Below are positions 52,638 through 61,658 of a DNA stretch of 64,000 nt, piece by piece (the first letter of the stretch is position 1; every line of letters starts with the position of its first letter). A program made the translations under genes and the position numbers. Source of the DNA: CAYQVO01 sp964421085 (GTDB lineage Bacteria; Bdellovibrionota_C; UBA2361; CAYQVO01); assembly GCA_964421085.1 (NCBI GenBank), contig CAYQVO010000004.1:61951-125950 (forward strand), written 5' to 3'. The notes under the pieces are model-generated. The model worked only from the letters and a program-made list of their open reading frames with translations, did not search any database and was not told the origin of the DNA.

Positions 52638-53842
52638 TCCCCCTGTTGCTGCCGGCCGTTACCGGGTTTTAAAATCGAGTTGTCTCTGCGCGCCTTTGCA
52701 ATCACCCCTTGAAGATGCTCAGGATCGTTGGCCTCCGAATGGTCGACAAAGAGATCTTCAGGATTCATATAGCACCGGCTGGAGGCTCTGAGAATCCAGT
52801 ACTCATTATCTGGATGCTCTTTGAACTCTTCGTCGGAGAGGATAAGAAAAGGTCTTCTGTCCGGGTTTCTTGAACTTCGAACATAAATTCTGCGCGGAAG
52901 GTGTAAAACTGTTCCATCAAGGTCGAGCAGAAGAAGGCTCGACCTCCGGGACGGCCGTTGGGCGCCTGAGAGCTTTCTGATAAGGCATTGCCATTCCATT
53001 TCCATGTTGAGTTTTGCTGCATCGAAAACTCTGAGCTTTTTTCCGATATCGAGACCTGTATCCCGATGAAGCTTCTTCCTTATAATCCGCCAGAGGCTCA
53101 CTTCGCCGACGCCCTTATCGTTCGCGCGCTGGAGCATTCGTCCAACGACACCGGAAATCGTGTCCGAGGTGTACAACCTGTCTTTTGCGTCAAGACGGCG
53201 CCTTACCCATAGTTCAAGAAAAAATTCGTTAACCTTTTTCAGAACAGCGCGCTCATCATCTATCAGATAAATTCGATCAAATCCGGCGCTGGTCGGTGTC
53301 CAGCAGCCGACGGCGTTAAACTTGACCCCGTTCAGATTGTCGAGAAGTATCTGCAGTTTCCTCGAAGGATCTCCATCGTGATACTCGAGGCGTCTGTTCA
53401 AGGCGGAATCGTTGATGAAATAAGCCTTCGCCTCCGGAATGTCGCAGCTGAGAAAATCACCCACCAACCGTATGATCTCGGCGTTCCCCTCGCGATTTTC
53501 CCGGGCAGTAAGCAGGCCCACTGTCCCGCCGTCCGCAAGAACATTCATCGCGAAAACAAGCGCAGGGGCGTAAGACCGCACTTCAGCGAATATTGCATCG
53601 GAAACGGCATGCGCACTGGCGCTGTCACAGGAAAGGAGCAGGCTGATACTTTCAGTATTCTCCGGCCCGTCCAGGCAGTCGCATTGCCGGCCGACCGCAC
53701 TCAAGACACGGCTCTGCTCTTCAGTGGTGAGACGGGAGTAGATGTGACACAGGAAATCGACCAGGCGATCCGGCGACCGCGGGATCTCCGCCTGCTGCCA
53801 CGATACTGGATGTTCCCTCTCCTCCGATAAACGAAGTGTCAT
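52634..53842 (-). CDS. Uncharacterised protein with HAD-like motifs in permuted order
   Basis: 402 residues, no close family recognised. HAD-type elements occur in the order II, III, IV, I: GLLTARENREG (Thr112), DPSRKLQILLDNL (Lys162), IYLIDDERAV (Asp195-Asp196), and only then LLLLDLDGTVLH (Asp307, Asp309). A normal HAD protein starts with the DxDGT motif. The spacing II-III-IV is as in HAD phosphatases. About 100 residues separate IV from I. If the fold closes, this is a circularly permuted phosphatase. Its end is coupled to uridine kinase, so a nucleotide or nucleoside-phosphate substrate is plausible. Confidence 0.6.
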   Translation of the reverse strand: MTLRLSEEREHPVSWQQAEIPRSPDRLVDFLCHIYSRLTTEEQSRVLSAVGRQCDCLDGPENTESISLLLSCDSASAHAVSDAIFAEVRSYAPALVFAMNVLADGGTVGLLTARENREGNAEIIRLVGDFLSCDIPEAKAYFINDSALNRRLEYHDGDPSRKLQILLDNLNGVKFNAVGCWTPTSAGFDRIYLIDDERAVLKKVNEFFLELWVRRRLDAKDRLYTSDTISGVVGRMLQRANDKGVGEVSLWRIIRKKLHRDTGLDIGKKLRVFDAAKLNMEMEWQCLIRKLSGAQRPSRRSSLLLLDLDGTVLHLPRRIYVRSSRNPDRRPFLILSDEEFKEHPDNEYWILRASSRCYMNPEDLFVDHSEANDPEHLQGVIAKARRDNSILKPGNGRQQQGE

Positions 53843-54007
53843 TGCCTGCCGCCTTTAACCGTTCGCCTTGCTGCACTGAAAGAGTATACACGACTCACGG
53901 AGGTAACCAAACCCGCCGAAAACTTTTGAATTTTGCGCGGTTAATAAGGGGCGGTGGATTATGCGGCGGCTCTCTCTGCTCTTGTGCCGCATCCGGAAAG
54001 CTTTATG

Positions 54008-54481
54008 CTATTTCTCCGGTTGAATCTTCATCCGGTTTTCGTATTCCTTGATAAGTGCAAGCACTTCTTCCTCAAAAACGTCGACAAATGCAGACTGAGG
54101 GGGAGCAGCGAGGAGTTTCGAAGCATCTGCCGCGTCCACTGAATTCACATAATACGCTTTATCCACCTCTGTCCGCCGGCAGGCGAAAACGATCCTCTCA
54201 ACTCCTGCACACACACCCGCGGCAAGGCACATAAGACAAGGTTCAAGGGGTGTGTACATTGTCAACGGGCCGACGGCCTCCACGCCTGCCGCGCGGATGG
54301 CCTGAATTGCTCCGTGAGCGGTGACATCGTGCTCAGTTTCCGTGCAGCTCACTCCATGCGCGATTACTTCATTATTCCGCACAAGTACTGCAGCGTCCGG
54401 AAAGCCGCCCGCATGCAGAGACAGTTTCGATAATTCTATTGCCCGTCTTAAGAAGACGTGGTCGGAGGCGTGATTCCGCAT
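54008..54481 (-). CDS. Nucleoside/tRNA deaminase-fold protein without the catalytic glutamate
   Basis: 157 residues of the cytidine/guanine deaminase family. SKLSLHAGGFPDAAVLVRNN and EVIAHGVSC start the fold. P81-C-L-M-C85 supplies two zinc ligands and His56 the third. The catalytic motif HAE reads H56-G-A58, so the proton-shuttling glutamate is absent. GFPDAA also replaces the usual GxxPFGA. It may bind zinc and a base without deaminating it, or use another residue. Function unknown. Confidence 0.8.
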   Translation of the reverse strand: MRNHASDHVFLRRAIELSKLSLHAGGFPDAAVLVRNNEVIAHGVSCTETEHDVTAHGAIQAIRAAGVEAVGPLTMYTPLEPCLMCLAAGVCAGVERIVFACRRTEVDKAYYVNSVDAADASKLLAAPPQSAFVDVFEEEVLALIKEYENRMKIQPEK

Positions 54482-54584
54482 TTTGCCCGCCGTTAAACGG
54501 ATTCGTCGATACAGGCGGACTTTACACTCCGATGATCCGGCAAATCAACTGGATTTCTCCGTCCGCTTCAAATAGACTCCCCGC

Positions 54585-54716
54585 ATGCCCTCTCATAGAA
54601 CTGCCGATCGTCAAGTGACCATAAGAGACGAGAGTCCTCATGATTACGAAGCAAAAACGCGCGTAATCGCCGCGGCCGGCCAGGGACTTCGACAGGTCGT
54701 CGGAGCAGGCGAATGA
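54585..54716 (+). CDS. Small ORF before the efflux operon (possible regulator remnant)
   Basis: 43 codons from an ATG at 54585 to a TGA that overlaps the HlyD start (ATGA). The tail EAKTRVIAAAGQGLRQVVGAGE faintly recalls the first helix of TetR-type repressors, which often precede this operon type, but the DNA-binding helices are missing. It may be a leader peptide used for translational coupling, or a fragment. Confidence 0.3.
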   Translation: MPSHRTADRQVTIRDESPHDYEAKTRVIAAAGQGLRQVVGAGE

Positions 54717-55705
54717 GAAAACAAAAAGCAATCCTGGCTATGACAGTCGGGGCGGTGGCCGCGTTCCTGCTCTGGCGGTTCTTCACAGGCGCTTCAGCGG
54801 GGCCGTTGGTTCTATACGGGAACCTGGATCTAAGACAGGTTGAACTTGCTTTCAATAACAGCGAACGCATTTCGGAAGTTTTCGTCGAGGAGGGCGACCG
54901 CGTCTCGCGGGGTCAGATACTGGCAAAGCTGGACACAAGCCGGCTTTCCGCCGAAGCTGCTCAGGCTGAGAACCAGGCGGCGGCTCAGCGTGATGTTGTA
55001 GAGCGGCTTCATAACGGAAGCCGGCCTGAAGAGATTGCACAGGCCCGCGCGAGCGTTGAATCAGCGGAGGCCGATGCTGTTTATGCGAAGCAGCAGCTTG
55101 ACCGCCTGAAAACTATCGCGGCAAAAATGGAGCAGGCCGTAAGTTTACAGGACCTCAATGCGGCAGAAGCCGCTCTAAAAGTCGCGGAAGCAGGACTGTC
55201 GGCAAATCGGAAAGCTCTCGATCTTCACCTTGCCGGACCCCGCAAAGAAGACATCGCACAGGGCGAAGCGCAGCTTCGAGCTGCGGAGGCGCACGCTCAG
55301 TTTGCGCGCCGCCGGCTCGCCGATGCCGAACTGCACGCGCCGTCGGACGGAGTGGTCCGGTCACGTTTGCTGGAACCTGGCGAAATAGTGACGCCGCAGA
55401 AAGCTGTTTATTCGCTGGCGCTCCTTGATCCCAAGTGGGTCCGTGCATATGTCGAAGAAACGGATCTCGGGCGAATTAAGCCGGGCCTGCACGCTTCGGT
55501 CATGGTGGACTCTTTCCCTGACAGGCGTTTCGAAGGGTGGGTCGGGTTTGTTTCTCCGGTGGCTGAATTCACGCCCAAATCGGTGCAGACTGAAAAACTC
55601 CGCACCAGTCTCGTTTATGAAGTGCGCGTCTTCGTGAAAGACCCGGCCGACGAGCTTCGTCTCGGCATGCCCGCGACGGTGTACCTGTCCGACTTGAAAA
55701 AATAA
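54713..55705 (+). CDS. HlyD-family membrane fusion protein of an ABC efflux pump
   Basis: 330 residues. One N-terminal membrane anchor (ILAMTVGAVAAFLLWRFFTG), a split biotinyl-lipoyl domain (GNLDLRQVELAFNNSERISE; VEEGDRVSRGQILAKLDTSR), a helical hairpin of about 120 residues (ARASVESAEADAVYAKQQLD), the second lipoyl half (APSDGVVRSRLLEPGEIV) and a beta-barrel to the end. It bridges the ABC permeases to the outer-membrane factor. It is followed by OMF, ATPase and two permease genes in one operon; the same set without OMF is YbhGFSR in E. coli. Confidence 0.93.
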   Translation: MRKQKAILAMTVGAVAAFLLWRFFTGASAGPLVLYGNLDLRQVELAFNNSERISEVFVEEGDRVSRGQILAKLDTSRLSAEAAQAENQAAAQRDVVERLHNGSRPEEIAQARASVESAEADAVYAKQQLDRLKTIAAKMEQAVSLQDLNAAEAALKVAEAGLSANRKALDLHLAGPRKEDIAQGEAQLRAAEAHAQFARRRLADAELHAPSDGVVRSRLLEPGEIVTPQKAVYSLALLDPKWVRAYVEETDLGRIKPGLHASVMVDSFPDRRFEGWVGFVSPVAEFTPKSVQTEKLRTSLVYEVRVFVKDPADELRLGMPATVYLSDLKK

Positions 55706-55716
55706 GAGGCGCAGCC

Positions 55717-57183
55717 ATGAACCACCGCGCTGCATACTGCCTGCTCCTCATCGTAAGCGCCCTTCAAAGCTGCGCGGTCGGGCCCGACTATCGGCCGCCT
55801 TCCAGGGAATTTCCCGAAAACTGGAGCGCCGGTCCGCGGACGGGAATCGACACTCAAGCTCCACCGGCACAGAGATGGTGGACGCTGTTCAAAGATCCGG
55901 TGCTGGACAGTCTGATAGAACGTGCGGCGGCGGCAAATCTCGATCTTCGCCTGGCCGAGGCGCGACTTCTTCAGGCCCGGGCCGCGCGGGCATACGCATC
56001 AGCGGATGTGTGGCCGGCCGCCGATACATCCATTTCCTACGCGCATCAGCGGCTGAGTAAAAATCAGCCCATCTTTGGCCAGGTTGAATTTCCGGGCGGA
56101 GTTCCTCTCGAAGCCAACGTGTACCAGGCGGGGTTTGATGCCGCGTGGGAACTTGATTTCTTCGGCGGAAAACGCCGCGCGCTCGAAGCTGCTGACGCGG
56201 ACCTTGCCGCTGTCGAAGCCGGGCGGGATGACGCCCTTGTAACCCTGCTTGCCGAGGTCGCGCAGAATTATATCGAGCTGCGTACTCTGCAGCGAAGAAC
56301 AGCGATTGCCGGAGAGAATATAAAAGTGCAGCAGGAGGCAGTCGCTTTAACCCGGGCCAGGTTCGAAGGCGGATTGACGACGGAGCTTGACGTCACACAG
56401 GCGACTGCCCTGCTCGCGGGCACTGAAGCGACGCTTCCAGTGCTCGAAGCTTCGATTGCAGGGAAAATGCATCAGCTTGCTCTTCTTCTTGGCCGTGAGC
56501 CTGCAGCGCTGTTCGATGAACTTTCAAACGAATCCGCTATACCGTTAGTCCCGCCTGAAATACCAGTCGGTCTGCCGTCCGGGCTTCTGAGACGGAGGCC
56601 CGATATCAGAAAGGCCGAGCGGCAGCTCGCAGCTTCAACAGCGCGTATCGGCGTCGCAACCGCGGAGTTTTTCCCGAGCTTCTCTCTTACGGGACAGGCG
56701 GGCCTTTTGAGCATAAGTGCGGACGATTTTTTGAACGTCGACAGCAGGTTTTACAGCGCGGGGCCGGGAATTCGCTGGCGTATTTTCGATGCGGGACGGC
56801 TTGATGCGGGTCTTGATGCATCGAATGCAAGGCAGGCGGAAGCGCTTGCAGCTTATGAGAAGAGTTTACTGATATCCCTGCGGGATGTGGAAGATGCGCT
56901 CACTGCCTATGGCAAAGAACAGAAACGCCTCCAGTCTTTACAAGCTGAATCGGCGCAGTACCGTCGTTCTGTAGAGCTTGCAGACGCGCTGTACGCCGAT
57001 GGTCAAATTAATTTCCTGAATGTGCTTGATGCACGGCGCTCGGTGCTGCAGGCGGAAAATGATGTGGCACAAAGCGAGTCCGCGCTCTGCCGGAGTCTTA
57101 TCGCGCTCTACAAGGCTCTCGGCGGCGGCTGGGATGCGTTTCCTCAAACCCGCTCTTCCGGCGATGATCCGGAAAAGAACTGA
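55717..57183 (+). CDS. NodT-type outer-membrane factor lipoprotein
   Basis: 488 residues. Lipobox LLLIVSALQSC followed by AVGPDYRPP, the signature of the NodT family, then two TolC-like repeats with long helices (SLIERAAAANLDLRLAEARL; ASDVWPAADTSISYAH; GLTTELDVTQATALLAGTEA; LPSGLLRRRPDIRKAERQLA). It forms the outer-membrane channel of the efflux assembly. It follows the fusion protein gene by 11 bases and precedes the ATPase by 12. Confidence 0.94.
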   Translation: MNHRAAYCLLLIVSALQSCAVGPDYRPPSREFPENWSAGPRTGIDTQAPPAQRWWTLFKDPVLDSLIERAAAANLDLRLAEARLLQARAARAYASADVWPAADTSISYAHQRLSKNQPIFGQVEFPGGVPLEANVYQAGFDAAWELDFFGGKRRALEAADADLAAVEAGRDDALVTLLAEVAQNYIELRTLQRRTAIAGENIKVQQEAVALTRARFEGGLTTELDVTQATALLAGTEATLPVLEASIAGKMHQLALLLGREPAALFDELSNESAIPLVPPEIPVGLPSGLLRRRPDIRKAERQLAASTARIGVATAEFFPSFSLTGQAGLLSISADDFLNVDSRFYSAGPGIRWRIFDAGRLDAGLDASNARQAEALAAYEKSLLISLRDVEDALTAYGKEQKRLQSLQAESAQYRRSVELADALYADGQINFLNVLDARRSVLQAENDVAQSESALCRSLIALYKALGGGWDAFPQTRSSGDDPEKN

Positions 57184-57195
57184 ACAGAGGGAATA

Positions 57196-58959
57196 ATGAT
57201 TCTGACTGCCGGGAATCTGACCAAAACCTTCAAAAGGGAGACTGGTGAATCGGTAAAAGCGCTCGACGGGATTTCAATAAGTGTGCCCGCAGGCAGGCTT
57301 ACAGGACTTGTCGGTCCGGACGGCGCCGGAAAGACTACCTTGATCCGGCTTGCGGCAGGGTTAATCCAGCCGGATCAGGGCCGGCTGGAAGTTCTGGGCC
57401 TGGACACGCAGTCCGGGCAATCCGCGCTTCAGGCCCGCCTCGGTTACATGCCTCAGCGATTCGGCCTTTATGAAGAACTTACAGTTCAGCAGAACCTGGA
57501 TCTTTATGCGCGGCTCCACGGTGTGAGCGTCGCCGACCGGGAGGCGCGATACCCCCGCTTGATGGCAATGACAGGACTCGGCGATTTTACAGGAAGACTT
57601 GCGGGCAGGCTCTCGGGCGGAATGAAGCAGAAACTCGGGCTCGCCTGCACGTTAATCAGGACGCCTGAGCTGCTCCTGCTTGATGAGCCAACGGTGGGTG
57701 TCGACCCCCTTTCGAGAAAAGAACTGTGGGAGATTGTTTTTCACCTCGTCGAAGACGGCCTGAGTGTCCTGATCAGCACCTCTTATCTCGAAGAGGCCGA
57801 AAACTGCAGCGGAGTCATCGTGCTTCATGAAGGCGGACTTCTCGCAGAAGGCGATCCACGCGAAATAACCACACTTGCCGGCGGCCGCGTTTTTCTCGCT
57901 TCGCCGAAAGGCGGAGTGAAGGCCAGAGATTTACAGGCGGAACTGCTCGGACACCCGGGTCTGATTGACGCCGTTCCTCAGGGCGGACAGGTTCGTCTCG
58001 TTACGGAACCGGAGAGTTTCGAATCTCTTGCCCGGGAAATTGATCCGTTCGCCGCTTTAATTGAAACCTCTCCGCGCTTCGAAGACGGATTCATGATTCT
58101 TCTCAGCCGAACGCGGATTGAAAGAGGAACCGCTGAAGCATCCGGCGGCATCGCCGTGCAGAGAGAAGCTGAGATACCCGTCAGTTCAGCGCCCAAAGTG
58201 GAAGTTCGGGATTTAGTGCGGAAGTTCGGCGCTTTCACTGCCGTGGATCATGTGAATTTCGATGTGAAGCAGGGCGAGATTTTCGGTCTGCTCGGTCCGA
58301 ACGGCGCCGGTAAAACGACGACTTTCCGCATGCTTTGCGGACTGCTGCCGGCAGGGGGAGGCACATTGAAAGTGGCCGGAATCGATGTGCGGGATGCTCC
58401 CGCTTCGGCGCGGGCCCGTCTCGGATATGTGGCGCAGAAGTATTCGCTGTACAGTCAACTCAGTGTCGCCGAGAATCTCGATTTTTTCGCAAGCGCATAT
58501 GGTGTGCGGGGCGGTGAGAAAAAAAGGGTGGTTTCCGAAGCTTTGAAGGAGTTTGATCTTGAACACTTCGCGGCTCTGCCGAGTGGTCAGCTCCCGGGAG
58601 GATTCAAGCGGAGACTTGCAATGGCCGCGGCGCTTCTTCATCGGCCGGATCTTCTGTTCCTGGATGAACCTACCAGCGGCGTGGATCCTCTCGCAAGGAG
58701 GGAATTCTGGAAGCGAATCACTTTGCTTGCGAAGCGCGGCATTACCGTCGTTGTCACAACCCACTTCATGGAGGAAGCCGAGTACTGCGACCATGCCGTG
58801 ATAATGGACGCCGGCCGGGTCCTTGCCCAGGGCACACCTGCTGAAATCCGGGCGCATGCCCCGGGCCGCCCGGGGCATGAACCCGATATGGAAGATGCCT
58901 TCCTTGCGATTGTCGAAAAGGCGAGGGCTGCCGCGCATCGACGGGAGGCGGATCGATGA
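57196..58959 (+). CDS. ABC transporter ATPase with two fused nucleotide-binding domains
   Basis: 587 residues. First domain (about 1-240): GPDGAGKTT, signature LSGGMKQK, Walker B LLLLDEPTVGVDP. Second domain (about 330-575): GPNGAGKTT, signature altered to LPGGFKRRL, Walker B LLFLDEPTSGVDP. This architecture is that of YbhF-type drug exporters. The altered signature motif in the second half may make one of the two ATP sites less active. The stop overlaps the first permease start (ATGA). Confidence 0.93.
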   Translation: MILTAGNLTKTFKRETGESVKALDGISISVPAGRLTGLVGPDGAGKTTLIRLAAGLIQPDQGRLEVLGLDTQSGQSALQARLGYMPQRFGLYEELTVQQNLDLYARLHGVSVADREARYPRLMAMTGLGDFTGRLAGRLSGGMKQKLGLACTLIRTPELLLLDEPTVGVDPLSRKELWEIVFHLVEDGLSVLISTSYLEEAENCSGVIVLHEGGLLAEGDPREITTLAGGRVFLASPKGGVKARDLQAELLGHPGLIDAVPQGGQVRLVTEPESFESLAREIDPFAALIETSPRFEDGFMILLSRTRIERGTAEASGGIAVQREAEIPVSSAPKVEVRDLVRKFGAFTAVDHVNFDVKQGEIFGLLGPNGAGKTTTFRMLCGLLPAGGGTLKVAGIDVRDAPASARARLGYVAQKYSLYSQLSVAENLDFFASAYGVRGGEKKRVVSEALKEFDLEHFAALPSGQLPGGFKRRLAMAAALLHRPDLLFLDEPTSGVDPLARREFWKRITLLAKRGITVVVTTHFMEEAEYCDHAVIMDAGRVLAQGTPAEIRAHAPGRPGHEPDMEDAFLAIVEKARAAAHRREADR

Positions 58960-60074
58960 TCTCTTCCGAACGCATCGGCGCTCTTGTAATCAAGGAATCA
59001 TGGCAGATTCTTCGCGACCCGAGCAGCATCGCCATCGGCGTGGTTCTGCCTGTGCTCCTGATTGTGATTTTCGGCTATGGCCTGTCGCTGGACGTAAAAA
59101 ATGTGCCGATGGCAGTCGTGCTCGAAGATAATTCGCCAACGGCACGAGATGTAATGTCAGGGTTTGAGCTGTCCCCGTACTTCAGCCCCCGCATCCTGTT
59201 TGACATGTCATCTGCCATTAATCTCATGGTCAAGGAAGACGTGTATGCAATTGCGAGGGTGCAGCATGATTTCTCACGGCGCCTTCAGGCGGGTGATGCG
59301 GAGATTCAACTTCTGATTCATGGCACGGACGCGAACCGGGCAAGGATTATACAGGCATACGCTCAAGGGGCGATCTCGCAGTGGGGCGCCAGGCGGGCCG
59401 CTGAAGGATATGCTCCTGCCGGCGGCATCGGCCCTGTAACGCTGCAGGTTCGGCAATGGTTCAACGAAGCTGACGACAGCCGGTATTTTCTCGTGCCTGG
59501 TCTGATCGTCGTCGTAATGACCCTGATTGGAGCAGTTCTGACTGCGCTTGTTGTTGCGCGCGAATGGGAGCGCGGAACATTCGAGTCCCTTTTTGTGACC
59601 CCCGTTCAGTCCTCGGAGATACTGCTCAGTAAAATCATCCCGTATTTTCTCCTGGGCATCGGGGGATTTCTGCTTTGTCTTCTCGCCGCGGGATTCATGT
59701 TTCATGTTCCGCTCCGGGGATCTTACTTTCCGCTTTTCGTCACCTCGATGCTTTATCTTCTTGTGTCGCTCGGCATCGGGCTTTTTGTATCCGCAATTGT
59801 GAAAAATCAGTTCGTGGCAAGCCAGATCGTGCTTTTGATTACTTTTCTGCCCGCGGCGCTTCTTTCGGGATTTATCTTCGACATCCGGAGCATGCCGGCA
59901 TTTGTCCGCGCGTTCACCTATATTCTGCCTGCCCGCTACTATGTGAGTATTGTGCAGACAATTTTTCTCGCGGGAGATGTCTGGACGGTTATTCTGCCGA
60001 ATTCACTAATTCTCGCGCTGATGGCCGCAATACTGCTCAACATGGCGCGGCGTTCGCTTCGGAAGGAGCTTTAG
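58956..60074 (+). CDS. ABC-2-type efflux permease 1 (YbhS/YbhR-like)
   Basis: 372 residues. One N-terminal helix (IAIGVVLPVLLIVIFGYGLS), a large periplasmic domain of about 130 residues (YFSPRILFDMSSAINLMVKE), then five helices (YFLVPGLIVVVMTLIGAVLT; ILLSKIIPYFLLGIGGFLLC; LYLLVSLGIGLFVSAIVKNQ; LITFLPAALLSGFIFDIRSM; and a C-terminal helix). VVAREWERGTFESLFVTPV is the usual ABC-2 coupling region. It pairs with the next gene to form the membrane channel. Confidence 0.93.
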   Translation: MISSERIGALVIKESWQILRDPSSIAIGVVLPVLLIVIFGYGLSLDVKNVPMAVVLEDNSPTARDVMSGFELSPYFSPRILFDMSSAINLMVKEDVYAIARVQHDFSRRLQAGDAEIQLLIHGTDANRARIIQAYAQGAISQWGARRAAEGYAPAGGIGPVTLQVRQWFNEADDSRYFLVPGLIVVVMTLIGAVLTALVVAREWERGTFESLFVTPVQSSEILLSKIIPYFLLGIGGFLLCLLAAGFMFHVPLRGSYFPLFVTSMLYLLVSLGIGLFVSAIVKNQFVASQIVLLITFLPAALLSGFIFDIRSMPAFVRAFTYILPARYYVSIVQTIFLAGDVWTVILPNSLILALMAAILLNMARRSLRKEL

Positions 60075-60080
60075 CTGAAG

Positions 60081-61199
60081 ATGCTGGAATCTATTTTTCG
60101 CATACTGGCTCTTGTCTGCAAGGAACTCCTCGCAATCCTCAAGGAGCCGCGGAGCCGCGCCGTCGTTATCGGCCCTCCAATATTCCAGTGCCTGCTTTTT
60201 GGCTACGGAGCGAGCTATGATCTGAATGTCGTTCCTTACGCTCTGCTCGACCAGGATCGCGGCGAAGCTGCACGCACTCTGGTTGCGAGGCTCGATGGCT
60301 CGGGAGTATTCCGGAGGGTCGCCACACTGCGGCGCGAAAGCGAAATTCGGGAGGTCATCGACAACAAAAACGCGCTTCTGGTCGTGCAGATAGAGCCGAA
60401 GTTTGAGCGGAACATAATGGCGGGAGGGCCGTCCCCGCTCCAGGTCGTCGCTGACGGACGTAATTCGAACACTGCAGGAACAGCCGCCGGATACATAAGC
60501 GGGATCGTCGAAGACTTCAATTCTGAGTGGCGCAAATCGCACGGCTCGAGCGCGCAGCCCGTGCGGATTGTAACCCGAGCCTGGTACAATCCTGCCTTCG
60601 AGACGCGCTGGATGATGATCCCTTCGTTAATTGGCACGCTGACTCTCCTTGGAACCCTGCTCCTGACTGCACTCTCAGTTGCGCGCGAGCGGGAACAGGG
60701 GACGTTCGAGCAGCTCCTGGTCACGCCGCTTCGGCCGGCGGAAATAATGATCGGCAAGTCGGTGCCCTCCATGCTTGTAGGACTCTTCCAGGCGACCACC
60801 ATTCTCCTGGTTGCTCAGCTCTGGTTTCAGATTCCATTTCGAGGCTCTTTTCCCGTGCTCTATACCGGTCTGGCGTGCTTCCTGATGGCGGCCACGGGTA
60901 TCGGGCTTTTTATTTCCGCGTTTTCCGCAACCATGCAGCAGGCAATGCTCTATTCTTTTATGGTCCTGATGCCGAGTATTTTGTTGTCGGGTTTGACGAC
61001 ACCGGTCAGCAACATGCCCGAAGTCATGCAGACAGCTACCCTGATAAACCCGCTGCGCTACGGTATAAATATCGCGCGGCGCATCTATCTGGAAGGCGCG
61101 GACCTGACTCTGCTTATGGGAGACCTTCTGCCGCTGATAATTATCGGCGTTATAATGCTTTCTTTGTCGGCATGGTTGTTCCGAAGAAGGCTGACGTGA
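60081..61199 (+). CDS. ABC-2-type efflux permease 2 (YbhR/YbhS-like)
   Basis: 372 residues, same topology as the preceding permease: N-terminal helix after KELLAILKEPRSRAVVIGPP, periplasmic domain (about 45-165), then five helices. The coupling region is SVAREREQGTFEQLLVTPLR and the conserved LSGLTTPVSNMPEVMQ region follows. Last gene of the efflux operon. Cargo is unknown; YbhGFSR relatives export dyes, cephalosporins and cations. Confidence 0.93.
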   Translation: MLESIFRILALVCKELLAILKEPRSRAVVIGPPIFQCLLFGYGASYDLNVVPYALLDQDRGEAARTLVARLDGSGVFRRVATLRRESEIREVIDNKNALLVVQIEPKFERNIMAGGPSPLQVVADGRNSNTAGTAAGYISGIVEDFNSEWRKSHGSSAQPVRIVTRAWYNPAFETRWMMIPSLIGTLTLLGTLLLTALSVAREREQGTFEQLLVTPLRPAEIMIGKSVPSMLVGLFQATTILLVAQLWFQIPFRGSFPVLYTGLACFLMAATGIGLFISAFSATMQQAMLYSFMVLMPSILLSGLTTPVSNMPEVMQTATLINPLRYGINIARRIYLEGADLTLLMGDLLPLIIIGVIMLSLSAWLFRRRLT

Positions 61200-61313
61200 G
61201 TCGCTATTTCATGAAGCTCGGCAGGACAGGCAACACGGGGGCCGGCCTGCGCTTGTGGCCCGCTGCCTGATGCATTAAGGTGACTCTTAAACCTCTTAAT
61301 CGTGGAACTGGGA

Positions 61314-61640
61314 ATGGAGAAAAAAGGTCTGGAGCCGGCAAAAACCGCACAACTTGAAAACGAAGTCCAATATCAGCAGGGTTCGATTGTCAGCAGAACT
61401 CTCATCAACAAGCCCACAGGCACAGTCACCTTGTTCGCTTTCGATGAAGGGCAGAGCTTAAGCGAACATACCGCGCCTTTTGACGCGCTTGTGCAGGTGC
61501 TCGACGGAAAAGTGCGGCTCACAATAGGCGGAAATCCTGTGGACGCGGGAAAGGGCGATGTTGTGCTGATGCCGGCAAATATTCCCCATGCCGTCGATGC
61601 CGTCATGCAGTTCAAGATGCTTTTGACGATGATTAAATAG
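61314..61640 (+). CDS. Single-domain cupin protein
   Basis: 108 residues from the ATG at 61314; a GTG four codons earlier is also possible. Cupin motif 1 is GQSLSEHTAPFDALVQVLDG and motif 2 is GDVVLMPANIPHAVDAV, so a metal site with His and Glu/Gln ligands is likely (motif 1 has a single histidine). Such small cupins act as metal-dependent enzymes or sensors; the substrate is not predictable. About 110 bases after the efflux operon, convergent with an Lrp-type gene. Confidence 0.85.
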   Translation: MEKKGLEPAKTAQLENEVQYQQGSIVSRTLINKPTGTVTLFAFDEGQSLSEHTAPFDALVQVLDGKVRLTIGGNPVDAGKGDVVLMPANIPHAVDAVMQFKMLLTMIK

Positions 61641-61658
61641 CGGGATTGCCGTCAACTA

